From Exophiala sp. HKRS030 (taxonomy: Eukaryota; Ascomycota; Eurotiomycetes; Chaetothyriales; Herpotrichiellaceae), in assembly GCA_023897205.1 (NCBI GenBank), contig JAHWDD010000001.1, positions 1 through 64,000 on the forward strand: a stretch of 64,000 nt of DNA, in the 5' to 3' direction. Made by a program: the position numbers and the translations under genes. Under the pieces are notes generated by a model that searched no databases, was not told the DNA's origin, and worked only from the letters and a program-made list of their open reading frames with translations. Within the stretch, counting starts at the first letter, position 1, and the number at the start of each line of letters is the position of its first letter. Below, in pieces: positions 22,679 to 34,243 of the stretch.

Positions 22679-23332
22679 ACGAATGGAGGCAACTTGAGAC
22701 AACTTGGTTGAGGAGGGCCCGGCTCACTTGGCGGGCGACGTGAGGATATCTACCTAATGTTCTACTACGTCGTATCAAGGCCATCTTGGCTAGGTATCGC
22801 CGTTCTATGACCTCACGAAACAAGGGTTGTTTCTTCTAGGACTGCAATAGTTTCTTGAACAAAGTAAAACGAATGGAATACATGAACTCTTTTTACTTCC
22901 AAAGCATACAAAGAACATGTGAAGGATACCCCTTTTTACCGACCTTGCTACCTCCGGCCACCTTCCTTGTATCTCCATGCTCTCACTCCGTGGGTCATCT
23001 ATTATTCCACCCTCGAGACCCCTGATTTGTATTGGCAAGAACTGTTCGTCGTTGATTCGGTGGCATACACGGCTAGAAGCCTTGCCGGCCGGGTCGGAAA
23101 TACATACAGTCAGTTCAACATCGGGCGGATCGGAATTCGACTGTTTCACGGGTAAGCTGTTACGAATACTGGGGAACCGGCGCCGCCCTCGACAACGGAA
23201 GATGCCCCCAGGCCAGTACCTTGAGCACAAACCACACTTGCTTTCTGACTAAGTGCGAATTCCCGGGTTTGCTGGGGTGGATGTGTTCTGGTGTGCGTGA
23301 CATCCCCGGACCAATGAGTCCCCCGTTATATA
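22679..23332. other. Spacer between two P450 genes
   Basis: No gene is supported. It includes the promoter of the third P450. Confidence 0.45.
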
Positions 23333-23333
23333 A
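23327..23333 (+). promoter_or_regulatory. TATATAA box abutting the first P450 ATG
   Basis: A TATATAA word touches the first in-frame ATG (23333). If it acts as a TATA box, transcription starts downstream of that ATG, and the next in-frame ATG at 23480 would be the real start. Confidence 0.4.
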
Positions 23334-25054
23334 TGCACATTAACTTGTTGCTGTCCGGGGCCCCCAGGGTGGAAAATGCAAAGCCGGGGACAAACATTGT
23401 CGTACTTCTGAGAAGCATTTGGTATGGTGCCTCTTTGTCAATCTTCAAAGCCGTGAACGAGGCAAGGTTTTGGAACGAGATGGTGTCGACCCTGGTATTG
23501 ATGGCCACGATCCTGCCCTTGGCCGTCATATTGTACCGAGTCAGGTTTCATCCTCTGAGCCACCTCCCCGGGCCCTGGTTCGCAGCCGTCGGGCCCTTTT
23601 TTCTTTCCATCATCTGTTACCTGGGCATCGAAGCCCGTGTGATGAGGCACTACCACGAAAAGTACAAAACCAAGACCTTGAGGGTGTCGACCAACTCGGT
23701 GTCCATCTCGGACCCGGACGCGATGCACGAAATCTACGTGGCTCAGGGTGGGTTCGTCAAGGACGACCGGTACGCCAACTTCACCATGGGTCCCGTGGTT
23801 TCCATCTTCTCGGCGATCGACGCGGATTACCGCAACGTGCGGGCGAAAACGGTGGCACCGTTGTTCGCACCCGGCAGGTTACGCAACGCGACCCAGCAAC
23901 AACAAATCATTGGCGAGTGTATCCGTGATTTCATGGACCAGTTCCGCCTACTCAAAGAAGCCAACGACGAGGTCGACATTTTGGACCTCTGTGCCCGCCT
24001 TTCCATCGACGTCGTGACGGGTTACCTGCTTGGACGGAGGTACGACGGGCTGCACGAGCATGACGACCTGCCTATCTCACAACGCAAACACACAAAACTC
24101 AGCGCCAACCCGTTTGTATTTTCCATCGTGGCATTTGCTCGCTTCTCCCTCCTCCCAAATTGGTTGTTCAGGTGTACTTACGCGGCCTCGACGTGGTGGG
24201 CCTCGAGCCCGGAAGTCGACCGGTCTTTCAAGCGACTGGGAGAGTATTCGGACCGTTTGTTGAAGAAAACGTCAACGGCGTCACAAGCCGAAGGTATCGA
24301 TTCTACCGACAGATCTTCTTCTTCTAGCCCGATGACGTATCAAGGCAGACTGCTCGCCGCTGGTATCAGCCCTTTCGAGGCCAAGGTGCAGGCGCAAGCG
24401 ACCATCTTTGCCGACGCCGACTCAACGGCGATCGTGCTCGCGACTATTCTTTTCCACCTGGTGCAAAACCCCAGTGTGAACAAGAGGCTTCACGACGAGG
24501 TCGAGAGCCCGGAAGCCCAGAACATGGACACCTCGCAGCTGCCGTACTTGCGTGCCGTGGTCAAGGAAGGGTTGAGACTCGCCATGACGAACCCAACGCG
24601 TCTCACTCGAGTGGTGCCGCCCAGTGGACTTCAAGTCTGCGGCCAGACCATCCCCCCGGGTACGGTGGTAGGGTGTGCAGCTTATGTGCTTCACCATGAC
24701 GCCGACGTATTTGACAAGCCGTTCGAGTTTCAGCCCGAGCGGAGGCTTTTACCCAGTACCGACGAGATTGTTCCGTCTTCCATCCATGACGGCGACGAAG
24801 TTTCTCATCGACTACTGCCACCAAAAAAGGGACAACAAAGGGAACTCATGGAAAAACACATGATACCCTTTGGCGTCGGCCTGCGTGCCTGCCTCGGCAA
24901 GAATCTAGCCATGCAAGAGATTCACGAGGCCGTCCGCGTCGTTGCCGCCAGTAATATTCTCGAGGGGGCCACGACGATCCAGCATCAGATCAAAATGAAG
25001 GAGTGGTTCAATGGTGAGATTATTGGGCACCGTTTGGAGATTAAATGGTGCTGA
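23333..25054 (+). CDS. Cytochrome P450 monooxygenase (third of three)
   Basis: An intronless frame of 573 aa from the first ATG, or 524 aa from the ATG at 23480 (residue 50), which directly precedes the membrane anchor TLVLMATILPLAVILYRV. I prefer 23480 because a TATATAA word abuts the first ATG and the longer N-terminus is unusual. The family motifs are LPGPWFAAV hinge, I-helix ADADSTAIVLA, KEGLRLAM for ExxR, FQPERRLL, and the heme loop FGVGLRACLGKNLA. Lack of introns contrasts with the neighbouring P450 (four introns), so the two are not a recent tandem copy. It has a serine-rich insertion around residues 325-335. Substrate unknown. Confidence 0.88.
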   Translation: MHINLLLSGAPRVENAKPGTNIVVLLRSIWYGASLSIFKAVNEARFWNEMVSTLVLMATILPLAVILYRVRFHPLSHLPGPWFAAVGPFFLSIICYLGIEARVMRHYHEKYKTKTLRVSTNSVSISDPDAMHEIYVAQGGFVKDDRYANFTMGPVVSIFSAIDADYRNVRAKTVAPLFAPGRLRNATQQQQIIGECIRDFMDQFRLLKEANDEVDILDLCARLSIDVVTGYLLGRRYDGLHEHDDLPISQRKHTKLSANPFVFSIVAFARFSLLPNWLFRCTYAASTWWASSPEVDRSFKRLGEYSDRLLKKTSTASQAEGIDSTDRSSSSSPMTYQGRLLAAGISPFEAKVQAQATIFADADSTAIVLATILFHLVQNPSVNKRLHDEVESPEAQNMDTSQLPYLRAVVKEGLRLAMTNPTRLTRVVPPSGLQVCGQTIPPGTVVGCAAYVLHHDADVFDKPFEFQPERRLLPSTDEIVPSSIHDGDEVSHRLLPPKKGQQRELMEKHMIPFGVGLRACLGKNLAMQEIHEAVRVVAASNILEGATTIQHQIKMKEWFNGEIIGHRLEIKWC

Positions 25055-25369
25055 GCCTGGGAACTGTACACAAGTCATGCAGACATACAGCCTAATAAGT
25101 GAATGGTAGAGAGAGTCACTGCGCATTCCTGGGCCTCAGAGCCTTACTCAAGATAGCATGCTTTCGTAGGCTGCACATCTTACATGTACAGAGTATCAGA
25201 CTGTGCCTCATAAACCTAAAGTGAAGCCCCGTTGAATTTGATGAGTCTGTCTCTTTCCTAGTCACATTAAGAGCAGTTCTTTGAGGATCTTCTTCATATT
25301 GACCCCGAAGGATATTCTCATCACTCCTTCAATTGGCTTGTATACAGATACCCAGACTCCTTCGCGAGC
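25055..25369. other. Convergent 3' spacer
   Basis: Lies between the 3' ends of the P450 and the MFS gene. No gene seen. Confidence 0.5.
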
Positions 25370-27145
25370 TTAGACGATAATGTGCGAGACGGGCCCCGCC
25401 CAGGCACGAAGTCTGGGCCCGAAAACCTGCAAGAAGCCGAATATCAGGAAGGCAACGACGGTAGTAGCGGCCTGGATACCGAACGAGACGTCAAAACCTT
25501 CTGTGGTGCCCCATTGCTGCTGAAAGTACGAGACGGAAAATCCACAGGCGACACGACCGAAATTGATGAGGGCCGACACCTCCCCAGAGGCAGAAGGATG
25601 GCAGGATAAAGCCCAGGCGACAGTGGCCACGGAAGTTATCATGATACCAGTGGTATACATGCCCCAGCCCATGATGATGGCGCCAATGGTGAGGTGGTGG
25701 GCAAGGGCCTGGCCGATGACCACCAGACCAGGAACCATGAGGATTGCACCAATGTACGTCGATCGCAGGCGCACCTCAGGCATAAAGCGACCACGGTGGG
25801 TTTTTGTGTAGTGATTCGCCATCGCATCGTTGAAGAAATGCCCTATCAACTCGCCCAAACAGACGGCCACGATGGGTGTGAAGAAGCAGTAGCCCAAGCT
25901 TAGCGTACTGAGGCCGTAGCCGCCGAGCGACTCGGGTGTCGATAGCAGAATTGATGAAGAGGTCGTAATACCGATGAACCACATGAATACAATGCTGTAG
26001 GCAAGCATCGTTGGTGGGATCACGGGCTTACAGAACACCTCGAGCAGCCGCATGTACGTGTGCATCACAGTGGGAAAATTACCCCGTCGCTCGCGAAGTT
26101 GCCAGACTCCCAGGACACGGAGGAGGCGTTGACTTGATGGACGTTTGCGCTGCTGCTCCACAGGAATGCTGCGACGGTAGTAGGTCTCGTCGCCGAAGAA
26201 AAAAATTACGAGGGTCAAGGTCGCCGCGACGGCAAAGTTACACCAGAAGATCGGACGCCAGGTGCCTGTTTTAGCAACGATGAAGTTGCCCAAAAGTGGG
26301 GACAGGAACGGGGACGTGATGAATATAGAATACCAGATGCCTATCTTTCGGGCGTGCTGATGGTAGAAGAACATGTCCTCGACGAACGCTAGGCCGATCG
26401 TCTGGCCCGCGCTCTGGAAAAGGCCCTGCAAGGTTCGCATGGCAAAGAATGCGTTGAAGTCGTGCGTTAGGCAGACGGCCAGCGTGAATCCGGCACCAAT
26501 CAAGGTGGTCCAAAATAGGACGGGAATGCGGCCCCAGGAGTTGAGCAGGGGCATGAACAACACCCCTGACACGCCGCACATGAGCGCTGAAATATTGTTG
26601 GGCGAGTTAGCAAGCAGGATGGAGATGTTCCACTCGGCAGACATGAGGCCGATGGCAGGAATGCCGCCTGCGGCTCCAAAATCGCCGCAAAAGGCCCCGA
26701 ACGAGACCATGAGCAGAATGCTATGCTTCTTGAACGAGGACCAGTTCAGCGGATCTTCTGGGTTTCCAGACGGTTGAGGGACGAGGATAGTCTATCAGCA
26801 TGTTAGTCGTCGCTCACTTGCAGATTAGTGTTGGTGGTTGTAGCAGTAGCAGCAGCAGCACTGACCTTGCCATCGTTGGCAAATTTGATGTTTGCGTTGA
26901 CACCAGCTTCGCCATCAGCTTTGCGAGTTTCGGCCATCAAGAGGACGACACCGTCCTTGATCTCGACTCCATGTCAGCAACAAGTACTCAGAAGCAGAGC
27001 AGGGGTTACCTACCTGGTCTTGATCTTCGACAATTTCAATCCGTTCCTCGACATGTCTAGTCCCATCGTTCTCAACATCCATGTCAGCAAAGTTCTTCTG
27101 CAGCGGGGTGGGAGCCTGATGCGCCATTGCTTCGAAGTTGGCCAA
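25370..27145 (-). CDS. MFS transporter (DHA1-type drug/metabolite exporter)
   Basis: Three exons (27145-27014, 26961-26866, 26791-25370) give 549 aa. The N-terminal tail is hydrophilic and ends in PEDPLNWSSFKKH, the signature before TM1 in fungal DHA1-type transporters. About twelve hydrophobic segments follow, with GVLFMPLLNSWGRIPV as the motif-A-like loop after TM2 and a large central loop rich in basic residues. It probably exports a metabolite or toxic intermediate at the plasma membrane. The gene is divergent from the SDR at 27739 with about 590 bases between them. An internal ATG (MAHQ, 27130) is an alternative start. No lesions seen. Confidence 0.85.
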
Positions 27146-27738
27146 AGATGTCGCTCTTGGCTGAGAGGTTCACATATATACATAGACGCCAGGAGAGATA
27201 CTCAAGTCGCTATACTAGCACATTCTCGTGAAGCATCTACCCCGGACCCCATATTCGGTACATAATCCTAGTGTCCAAGAAAAAGGAGTGGAAAAAAGGC
27301 TTCGATGCTCCCGATCCGTAATAGCCGACCATTCCGCGGCATCAGGGCCGACACATTGAACGACTTGAACAGAGTCCGTGCCCCGAGTCAAAGACGTGAC
27401 AACGTTCAGTAATCTCGAACAGGTTTTGTTAGTGAAGTCAAGCCGAGATACATACTAGTATCCATTACCCTGCTGCGTGGTAGCATTACTTACCGTACCG
27501 TAGTCTCGTTTGGGAAGCCATTACGGTGTCTACCAACCTAAAGAGGCAGCGACAAGCCAGATCCATTATCTCCGAACATCCGTCTGGATGTGATCAACCG
27601 CAGACCGACGATATACTGAAGTATATAAGAACCAAGAGTCGTTGCTCGAATTTTGGTTCCAGCAGACGTAGCAATACCATCACTCAATCCATATCGAGGT
27701 CCCAAACTCTGCGTCAATTTTTGTACACCTGCGCTACC
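27146..27738. promoter_or_regulatory. Divergent promoter region, MFS and SDR
   Basis: Upstream DNA of two divergent genes. A plus-strand open frame continues upstream of the SDR start to 27526 but is low in family similarity and is taken as leader. Confidence 0.4.
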
Positions 27739-28622
27739 ATGTCTGGCGAGGTTGTCCTGATCACTGGAGGCAATGCCGGCTTGGGACTGGAGATCGCAAG
27801 GTCGCTCGCGAAAGACGCGGCCCCGTACAACATCATCATCGGCAGTCGGGAGCTGGCCAGAGGGGCAGAGGCGGTGGCTCGGCTCCAAAAGGAAATCCTA
27901 GACTCGCACAGCAAGTTCAGTGCCGTGCAGATCGACGTCACCTCAGACTCGTCGATCCAGGGCGCCGTGGACCACGTGAACCAGAACTTTGGCAACCTAG
28001 ACGTACTTATCAACAACGCGGGTGTCGGCGTCGACAGGGAAATCCAGGCTGGCAAGCTCGGTCTCCGCGATGGTTGGAACAGGACTTGGGACGTCAACGT
28101 GACGGGGGCGCATGTCACGACAACGCTGTTTGTTCCGCTGTTACTCAAGTCGAGTAAGCCTCGTCTCCTCTTCATGACTAGCGGCACATCAGTCCTGGCC
28201 GACACGGAACGCATGGACGCCAACTATGCGACAATTAACGCCTACCCTCCGGCCGGTTGGCCGAAGCCGCACACGTTGAACCCAACCGAAGCCTACCGCA
28301 GCTCCAAGGTCGGCCTCAACATGATGATGCGACAGTGGTATCGCTGGCTTAAGAACGATGGAGTCAAGGTGTTTGCTGTGTCCCCGGGCTTTTTGGCCAC
28401 CGGCCTTGCGGGAATTGGACCAGAAAAACTAACGCAGGTAAGCTTCAACCCTGCAGGACACCATCTCCCACATATCTCGAATCAAGCTGACTTATTTTTC
28501 CAATCTAGATCGGTGCTCTCGACCCTGCCATCGGCGGTAACTTTGTCAAGGATGTCGTGCAGGGCAAGCGTGACGCTGACGAAGGCAAACCCATCAACAT
28601 CAGGGGCATTCAGCAATGGTGA
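27739..28622 (+). CDS. Short-chain dehydrogenase/reductase
   Basis: Two exons (27739-28437 and 28509-28622) give 270 aa. TGGNAGLGLEIAR is the cofactor loop, INNAGVG the core strand, FMTSGTS the catalytic serine region and YRSSKVGLNMM the catalytic Tyr-Lys. The C-terminal exon ends INIRGIQQW. The proline- and tryptophan-rich stretch before the Tyr (NAYPPAGWPKPHTL) is typical of carbonyl-reductase-like fungal SDRs. The start at 27739 (CTACCATGTC) is preferred because the fold begins at once. It marks the right-hand edge of the accessory region. The enzyme would reduce a carbonyl or oxidise an alcohol using NADP(H) or NAD(H). Confidence 0.88.
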
Positions 28623-30478
28623 TCCTGCTCGCCTCCTGCCAGGTTTGACGTTTTCCGTTGCAAATACCTGTGCATGTGACAGATGCAGTAGATAGCAGCG
28701 TTGGCCAAATGAGCTTGGTAGTCCTCCATGATCAGCACTCTTCTTGGTTCCTGAATGAAATAGCAGGACAAGAAGCGGATAGCTTGAATGAATTCGTCTC
28801 AAGCACTTAGGCGGTACATATCCACCAAGAGTAAATACCTGAGAGGGCTGCTTTTCGTGAGGACAGTAGTACTACCGGGAACACCTTCGGACTTGAAACC
28901 AAATATGCACAACCGATATCACACTCTGCCGCTCCCCGGGACACGCAGGACGCACAGTCAACTGTCTTCTTATTATCGAAAGGCGTCGTAGTGATCAACA
29001 ACAGCAGCAGAATTCGGCCAAGGGAGCGCAGAAAAAAATGGGTCAAGGCTGAGGTCGTGGACAGAGTATGAGGCCGCGTGTCAATGTTGCTAATCGAGGC
29101 GGGTGTTGCGTCAGATTGCGCGAACGCGTTGTAGCGGTTCAAGTAAATTATGGAGTTGGATGGCATTCTGTTCCACTGCTATCGGAAATCAATGTGTGAT
29201 GTTCAAGAATGTAGCAGTCGACTGGATTGGCTTTAAGAGTGTCGTAGAAAGAGGGTAGATAGTCAGCGTGCGTTGGGTTCCAGGCGTTTTGCGCTTAAGC
29301 CACCGACAAAGCTGGGGGTGTTTGCGGTATTCAGTCATGTAGAGGTGAAGTAGCGACAATCCGCATCTCCTGGTATATGCCTTCGGGGCAAAGAACTTTT
29401 GATGGGCAAACAGCTAACAGTACTCGTATCAAAAATCAATTGTGCCAACGCCCGCTTTATGATACTGCGGCCAGCTTCAAAGGCCTTCTTACTGCCAGCG
29501 CCTTTCTTACCGGGGGTTGTGAGCGTACATTTTGGACATTGGGGGCCTAGGTTCTCGAGATTGATGGGAAGGACTTTGCCCCGATCGAGTGGCTGTCATG
29601 AGAACTGGAGATTGACTCGCTCAAGGTCCATGAGAAGCGACAGTTGCACAATTCTCTTGGGGCCTTTTTCACCTGACAAAAATGATTGTTGATCGGAGAG
29701 CATACAAATATCATTTGTGTCCATCTCTGTACACAATCAAACGAAGAGGCTGCGACCGGCTCGGGTGACGCGCTTTCCCGAGATCACCAAGACTTTGAGG
29801 ATGCATTCGATCTCATATAGCACACATCATGATAAATTATATCGTACGTGCGTCAGTCTGGAGCGAGTGCAGCAAGAACATTAGTTGTATGCTTGGGCTA
29901 TTTAAAGACATTGACGACGTTCAAGTGGTATGATCCCGCACATCCCAGGTGGCTCGTGTAAGACAATCACCGGGACGGAACAATTGCCATATTCTTGCTA
30001 TTTGTGTAGCGTGTCAACAGAACTAGGCCAGCTTGACAGATGCTGATTTCGATATCTACATACAGTAAAAAAGGCAATGCTGTAAACGATCAGACAAGAA
30101 GTGTTGCCAGTGTGTTGCAGGTGAACCCTCAGGTATTTCCATAGTGGTCCCCTGCAGGTCAACCCTGTCCCTGACGATCATCTTATACGGAGTACTCGTA
30201 CGAGTATGTTGACGACGCTCTCAAGGATATGCATAATGGACATGCAACCGGAAGGATCCGAAGAAGTTTCGGCAAGGCTGGCAAGTTTCATCATGGTGCC
30301 CAATAAGCGTAGGGCTTATCAGATTGTGAAATTTCGGCTCGAGGATTTTTATAGAAACAAACGATTGGGGACGCGATGAACTGTGCTTCGAGGTGCAATA
30401 ATAATAATGCTAACTAAATTCGATTTCGGGAGGTCGGCATGCGAGACTCGCACGCAAAGTCGTCATGCACTGTGCTAA

Positions 30479-30518
30479 GGGTACCTATTTTAGGTGTTGT
30501 AGGCATTAAATAGGTACC
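30479..30518. repeat. Inverted repeat with 11-bp arms
   Basis: GGTACCTATTT at 30479-30489 pairs exactly with AAATAGGTACC at 30508-30518, separated by 18 bases, forming a possible hairpin or cruciform. Confidence 0.8.
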
Positions 30519-30544
30519 TAGGACCAGTATGGATAAGTACTGTG

Positions 30545-30600
30545 TGTACGGAGTAGGTACCTAATGTACTCCGTACTCCGTACTCGTATCCATACTCCCT
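30545..30600. repeat. GTACTCC-type short tandem and palindromic repeats
   Basis: GTACTCC occurs twice in a row (GTACTCCGTACTCCGTACTC), next to GTACGGAGTAGGTACC on its left, so direct and inverted copies of the same word are mixed. Confidence 0.7.
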
Positions 30601-31367
30601 GTTATACAGTACTGTATGTAGGGATGTACTCCATACATTTGTGCACAAGGAGGATAATGTGAGACAAAGGCATCAACAAACGGCAACCCCCAAAAGCCCC
30701 TAGAGGCCCCCTACTGTTAAGCCCCCCGCGGCACCAAGCAATGGGCATCCGAGGCACCAAGCCCTAAGTGTCCTAAGTGCCCCAAGGTGCATTCGGGGGG
30801 CGGTGCTTGCAGCTGACGACGCAGTGGCCCCGGCCGTGTGGTTTGTTATTGGCCCAGTTTCTCGCTAATGCCGTGTCATGGCGTTGCAAGGGCTCAAACT
30901 CGATTCGCCATGAACACGACACCAAGAAAATTCTCGCACGCAAAATCCAGACCATCCAACCACCTTGATGCATGTCAGGTCAGTCAACATGGGGGATTCG
31001 TAAGAAGTGTGTGGAAGCCCCAGTAATCCAACTCTTCAGAGTTCACCACGTTCCCGACTCGAGTCAAGTGAGTCCAAGATCAAGCCTGTCCCTGCCGGAC
31101 ACACGACAAGGCACACCCTCCCACCGGACACCATCCAGGCTTATTATTTCTCACCTGCGGCTGCGAATAAAGTACGTGTCGCGATCAGCCAGCTTTTCTA
31201 TCTCAGCCCGCCCCCTCCCTCTATTCCTTCGTCCTTCTTCAAAACCCTTTCCCAACTGCAGTCCTCCCCCCCCCAATCCTATCCTGTCCTGTCACAGGCC
31301 ATCCTTGCCAGATAAAAATTCGCCGACGACAAGTCTTGAACGCCTCAGTTGCGCTTTGATCGTCACC

Positions 31368-31631
31368 ATGGGTTTATCTGACGGCCTTGTCATCCTCATC
31401 TGTATCCTGATTGCCGGCCTCGTTGTCGCGGCAGGCGCCGCACTTCATCAAGTGGTGGATCGAAGGCGAGCCGGCTCCAGTTCAGGAGAAGGGATATTAC
31501 CCTTTACGAATGAACAAGAACATTATATGAGGCAAGTTCGGTCGAGAAACTATGCCCAACTCTTCGGTGGAAGACAGCCAGCCTATTATCCTTCGCACGA
31601 GACAACTGTCACCACAACCACGCACGCTTGA
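31368..31631 (+). CDS. Small single-pass membrane protein, hypothetical
   Basis: An 87-aa frame beginning MGLSDGLVILICILIAG. One transmembrane helix (about residues 6-27) is followed by a basic stop-transfer HQVVDRRRAG and a polar tail with NEQEHYMRQVRSRNYAQLFG. The ATG has a strong CGTCACC context and a long pyrimidine-rich leader precedes it, as in well-expressed fungal genes. I recognise no functional family. The tail pattern looks conserved rather than random. It has no introns. Confidence 0.6.
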   Translation: MGLSDGLVILICILIAGLVVAAGAALHQVVDRRRAGSSSGEGILPFTNEQEHYMRQVRSRNYAQLFGGRQPAYYPSHETTVTTTTHA

Positions 31632-33460
31632 AGAAATGTGGGATTAAACATCGCATCGCATCGCGACTTGATCGTACGGTCAAGATCTCAAGAGCCTGGA
31701 TTACTCAAGATGTGACATTATCCACTCCTTTCGGCGCATTTTCGAGGGAACACCGCATGAACCATATAAACGGACGGGCAAAGTGACACCACCCACGCCT
31801 CTCGAGCCAGGCTGCGGCCAGTGGACGAGACTTGAGACTTGAGCATCGTGTTTTTGTCTGATAGCCACGGTGCTCTACCATCGATTGGCCAAGGCATTCA
31901 GCGCCGCACCTAGACCATTTTACCGGCCTGTCGTCTGCCCTCCACCACTCTATCGTTACCCCTTCGAGCCACCAACTCACCCTCGGCGTTCTCCTGGGGT
32001 TGTGCTCATGTTATATCAATGAGGCTGCCACGTTCAAACCCTGGAGGGGTTCTTCTTAGTGGGACCAGACCTCGACAATGTGGACAGAAACATCGCCGCC
32101 GTTTATTTTCTAGATGTCAACCTCCGATTTTCAAGCACTCGTCTGCACGGCAGAGCAAAGGGTCATGTTTGATATGTCCAACAGCGGGGCTCAAGAAGAC
32201 ATCGAGCGCTCAAGCATGTGCTCTCGGGCGGCGGCTCGCTTTGTCTTGTCTTAGTGACAAGGCATGAAGCCCAAGCCACTACAGGAAACCGAACCGTATT
32301 GCGAAAAACACAGACACTATGGTCGGTCCCACTTTACACATTCCGAAACTCCTATGATGAGGTAACGAACTACAAATCGAGCACACTTGCACGATATCCG
32401 TCCAGTCCCACGAAAATAACCTCCCTTACCTTTACGACTCTCCTTATCATCATTGACCGCACGATGTTATCTACCGAAGAATTAAAATTGGGCATGTTAG
32501 GGTGGCTCCACTTCCACATGTACCGAGGCGGAGAGCGGCAATCTGATGAACTTGTCTGCTTTTTCCTTTTACACACACTTCTCAGCCTCTCCCTCCTGTT
32601 TTAGACATTACACTTATCACCCCCGGTCGAATACGAGTTTACGCTGTATGAAGGATTAAGAATTTAGGAATAAGGAACGAAAGAACAAATTTTTCCTTTT
32701 GTGTGCAAGGAACCGAGTTTCCTCGTCTGGGAAAAAGGCAATCACTGTGTCTTTTTTTTCTCCAGCGCGCATGTGGTAGCGCGCTTGGTATGGACGGATG
32801 GTCGGAATCAGCATTCCCATGTTTGAGATAGAAGATAGAAATACGATCACGCATACGAAATCGGTTCCAAGTCCCCAAAACACGGCGTAGTCTTTTTTAT
32901 TCATGCCATTTCTATTGGTACAAACAAATTAATGCGCACGTGTAAGCAGTCATAGATGTACGGCCCCTTGTGTAAAGGTATTTCTGACGGGTCCGTTTTG
33001 ACAAAGTACGGTCACACTTGGCCCGATGCCTTTTCACCTGATCTGCGTCGTTCGACCAGGCTGTTGCTTGTTCGGCGAAACATGGACTTTTTGGTATCGG
33101 GCCATGTAGGGCGATGATAATGATGATGAATCGGTTTCTCCGACAAAGATGGTGCAAGCGGTTCACCAAAATCCACGGGGATGTATGGAACGAGGTACCT
33201 GACCAGTATGTGTATTGCGTGCAGAGTTGGGGAGTCCTTGTCAAATGAAAGACATATAAAGAGGATTCAGGTCTCACACACTGTGAGCTTGTCGTTTTCT
33301 TCTCTCTTTTCTCATCATCATCGCCCGTACATTTATTTTGTTGTTTGTGCTCGAGAGTGAATTCTGGACTCTCTAGGTCCTGATCTAGAAATCCTCGCAC
33401 CCCACGACTTTTTGCTCTCCTTTTTTGTCAAGTCGAGTTTTTTTTTTCATTCTCACCACT
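31632..33460. other. 1.8-kb intergenic stretch
   Basis: Several short open frames, none with recognisable content. A pyrimidine-rich stretch with T runs (33410-33450) is the likely leader of the next gene. Confidence 0.5.
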
Positions 33461-33947
33461 ATGTCCGTGTCCGGTTTCTCGGTCCAACACGACCCAGAAG
33501 TCCAAGCCTACAAGAAACATCGGGCCGCGTACCTCGAACGAGAAAAGGAGGCCAAGAAACACCAACAAAAACTTCAACTCCAACACATCAAACAAGTTCG
33601 AAGGGCTTATCTTCAACAAGACGGTAAGGAGCTCCGGACCCGCCCTTGTCCCTTTCTCCTCCACACACACTCTCAGTCGAGCCTGCAAAACCCGGGTGGG
33701 CCAAACCCTTGCAAGTGTCGTCGAGGAGAACACGTGTCGGCTGACCTGCATCGTCCTAACAGGCAAGAGAGGCGACACAACCAGTACATTCTCATTGTCC
33801 AGAATCTTTCATTTGCGATCGCGGTCGAAACCACAAAACCCGCAACGAGAAAAAAACATGTTGACGACCGAGGAGGAGAAACTTGAAAAGGAAAAATTGC
33901 TGGATTTCGACAGCGACAGCGATTCTGAATTGGCGTTCACCGGTTGA
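33461..33947 (+). CDS. Small charged protein, hypothetical
   Basis: Two exons (33461-33623 and 33763-33947) with a 139-nt intron (GTAAGG...AACAG) give 115 aa. The first half is a charged helix, likely a coiled coil (about residues 14-52, KKHRAAYLEREKEAKKHQQK). The C-terminus is acidic with TEEEKLEKEKLLDFDSDSDS. I do not recognise the family. The clean splice restoring the frame, the T-rich leader and the CTCACCACTATG start context support a real gene. Confidence 0.55.
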
Positions 33948-34243
33948 TTGGTTGACTGATTGATCGATTTGCTTGGGAGGTGATGAACATTACCAAAACC
34001 CGAGGTCAAAGGCTTGACTTTGGAATTTGTTAGTTGGTGTCCCAATGTTAGTCGTAACTTTTTGCCTTTCTGTAAGGCGTTTCGGAGGGAGGACATGTCG
34101 GGATAAACAAGTGGCGCTCATCTAGTTTGATGGTGATTTTGCAGCCTTGGGTTTCTTTGTGTCGTCCTTTGTTGTTCGGGTTGTTTGTGTAGGATGAATC
34201 AAGTGTGTTTTAGCCATAGTTTAATGACCATTGATCCGTCGAT
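33948..34243. other. Convergent 3' spacer
   Basis: Lies between the 3' ends of two convergent small genes; nothing else seen. Confidence 0.5.

Larger units (their letters stand above)
28623..31367. other. 2.7-kb gene-poor boundary region
   Basis: No supported gene. Several open frames below 120 codons on both strands have no recognisable content. The right part (30480-30630) holds palindromic GGTACC words and GTACTCC-type short repeats. It separates the accessory region from conserved genes. Confidence 0.55.
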
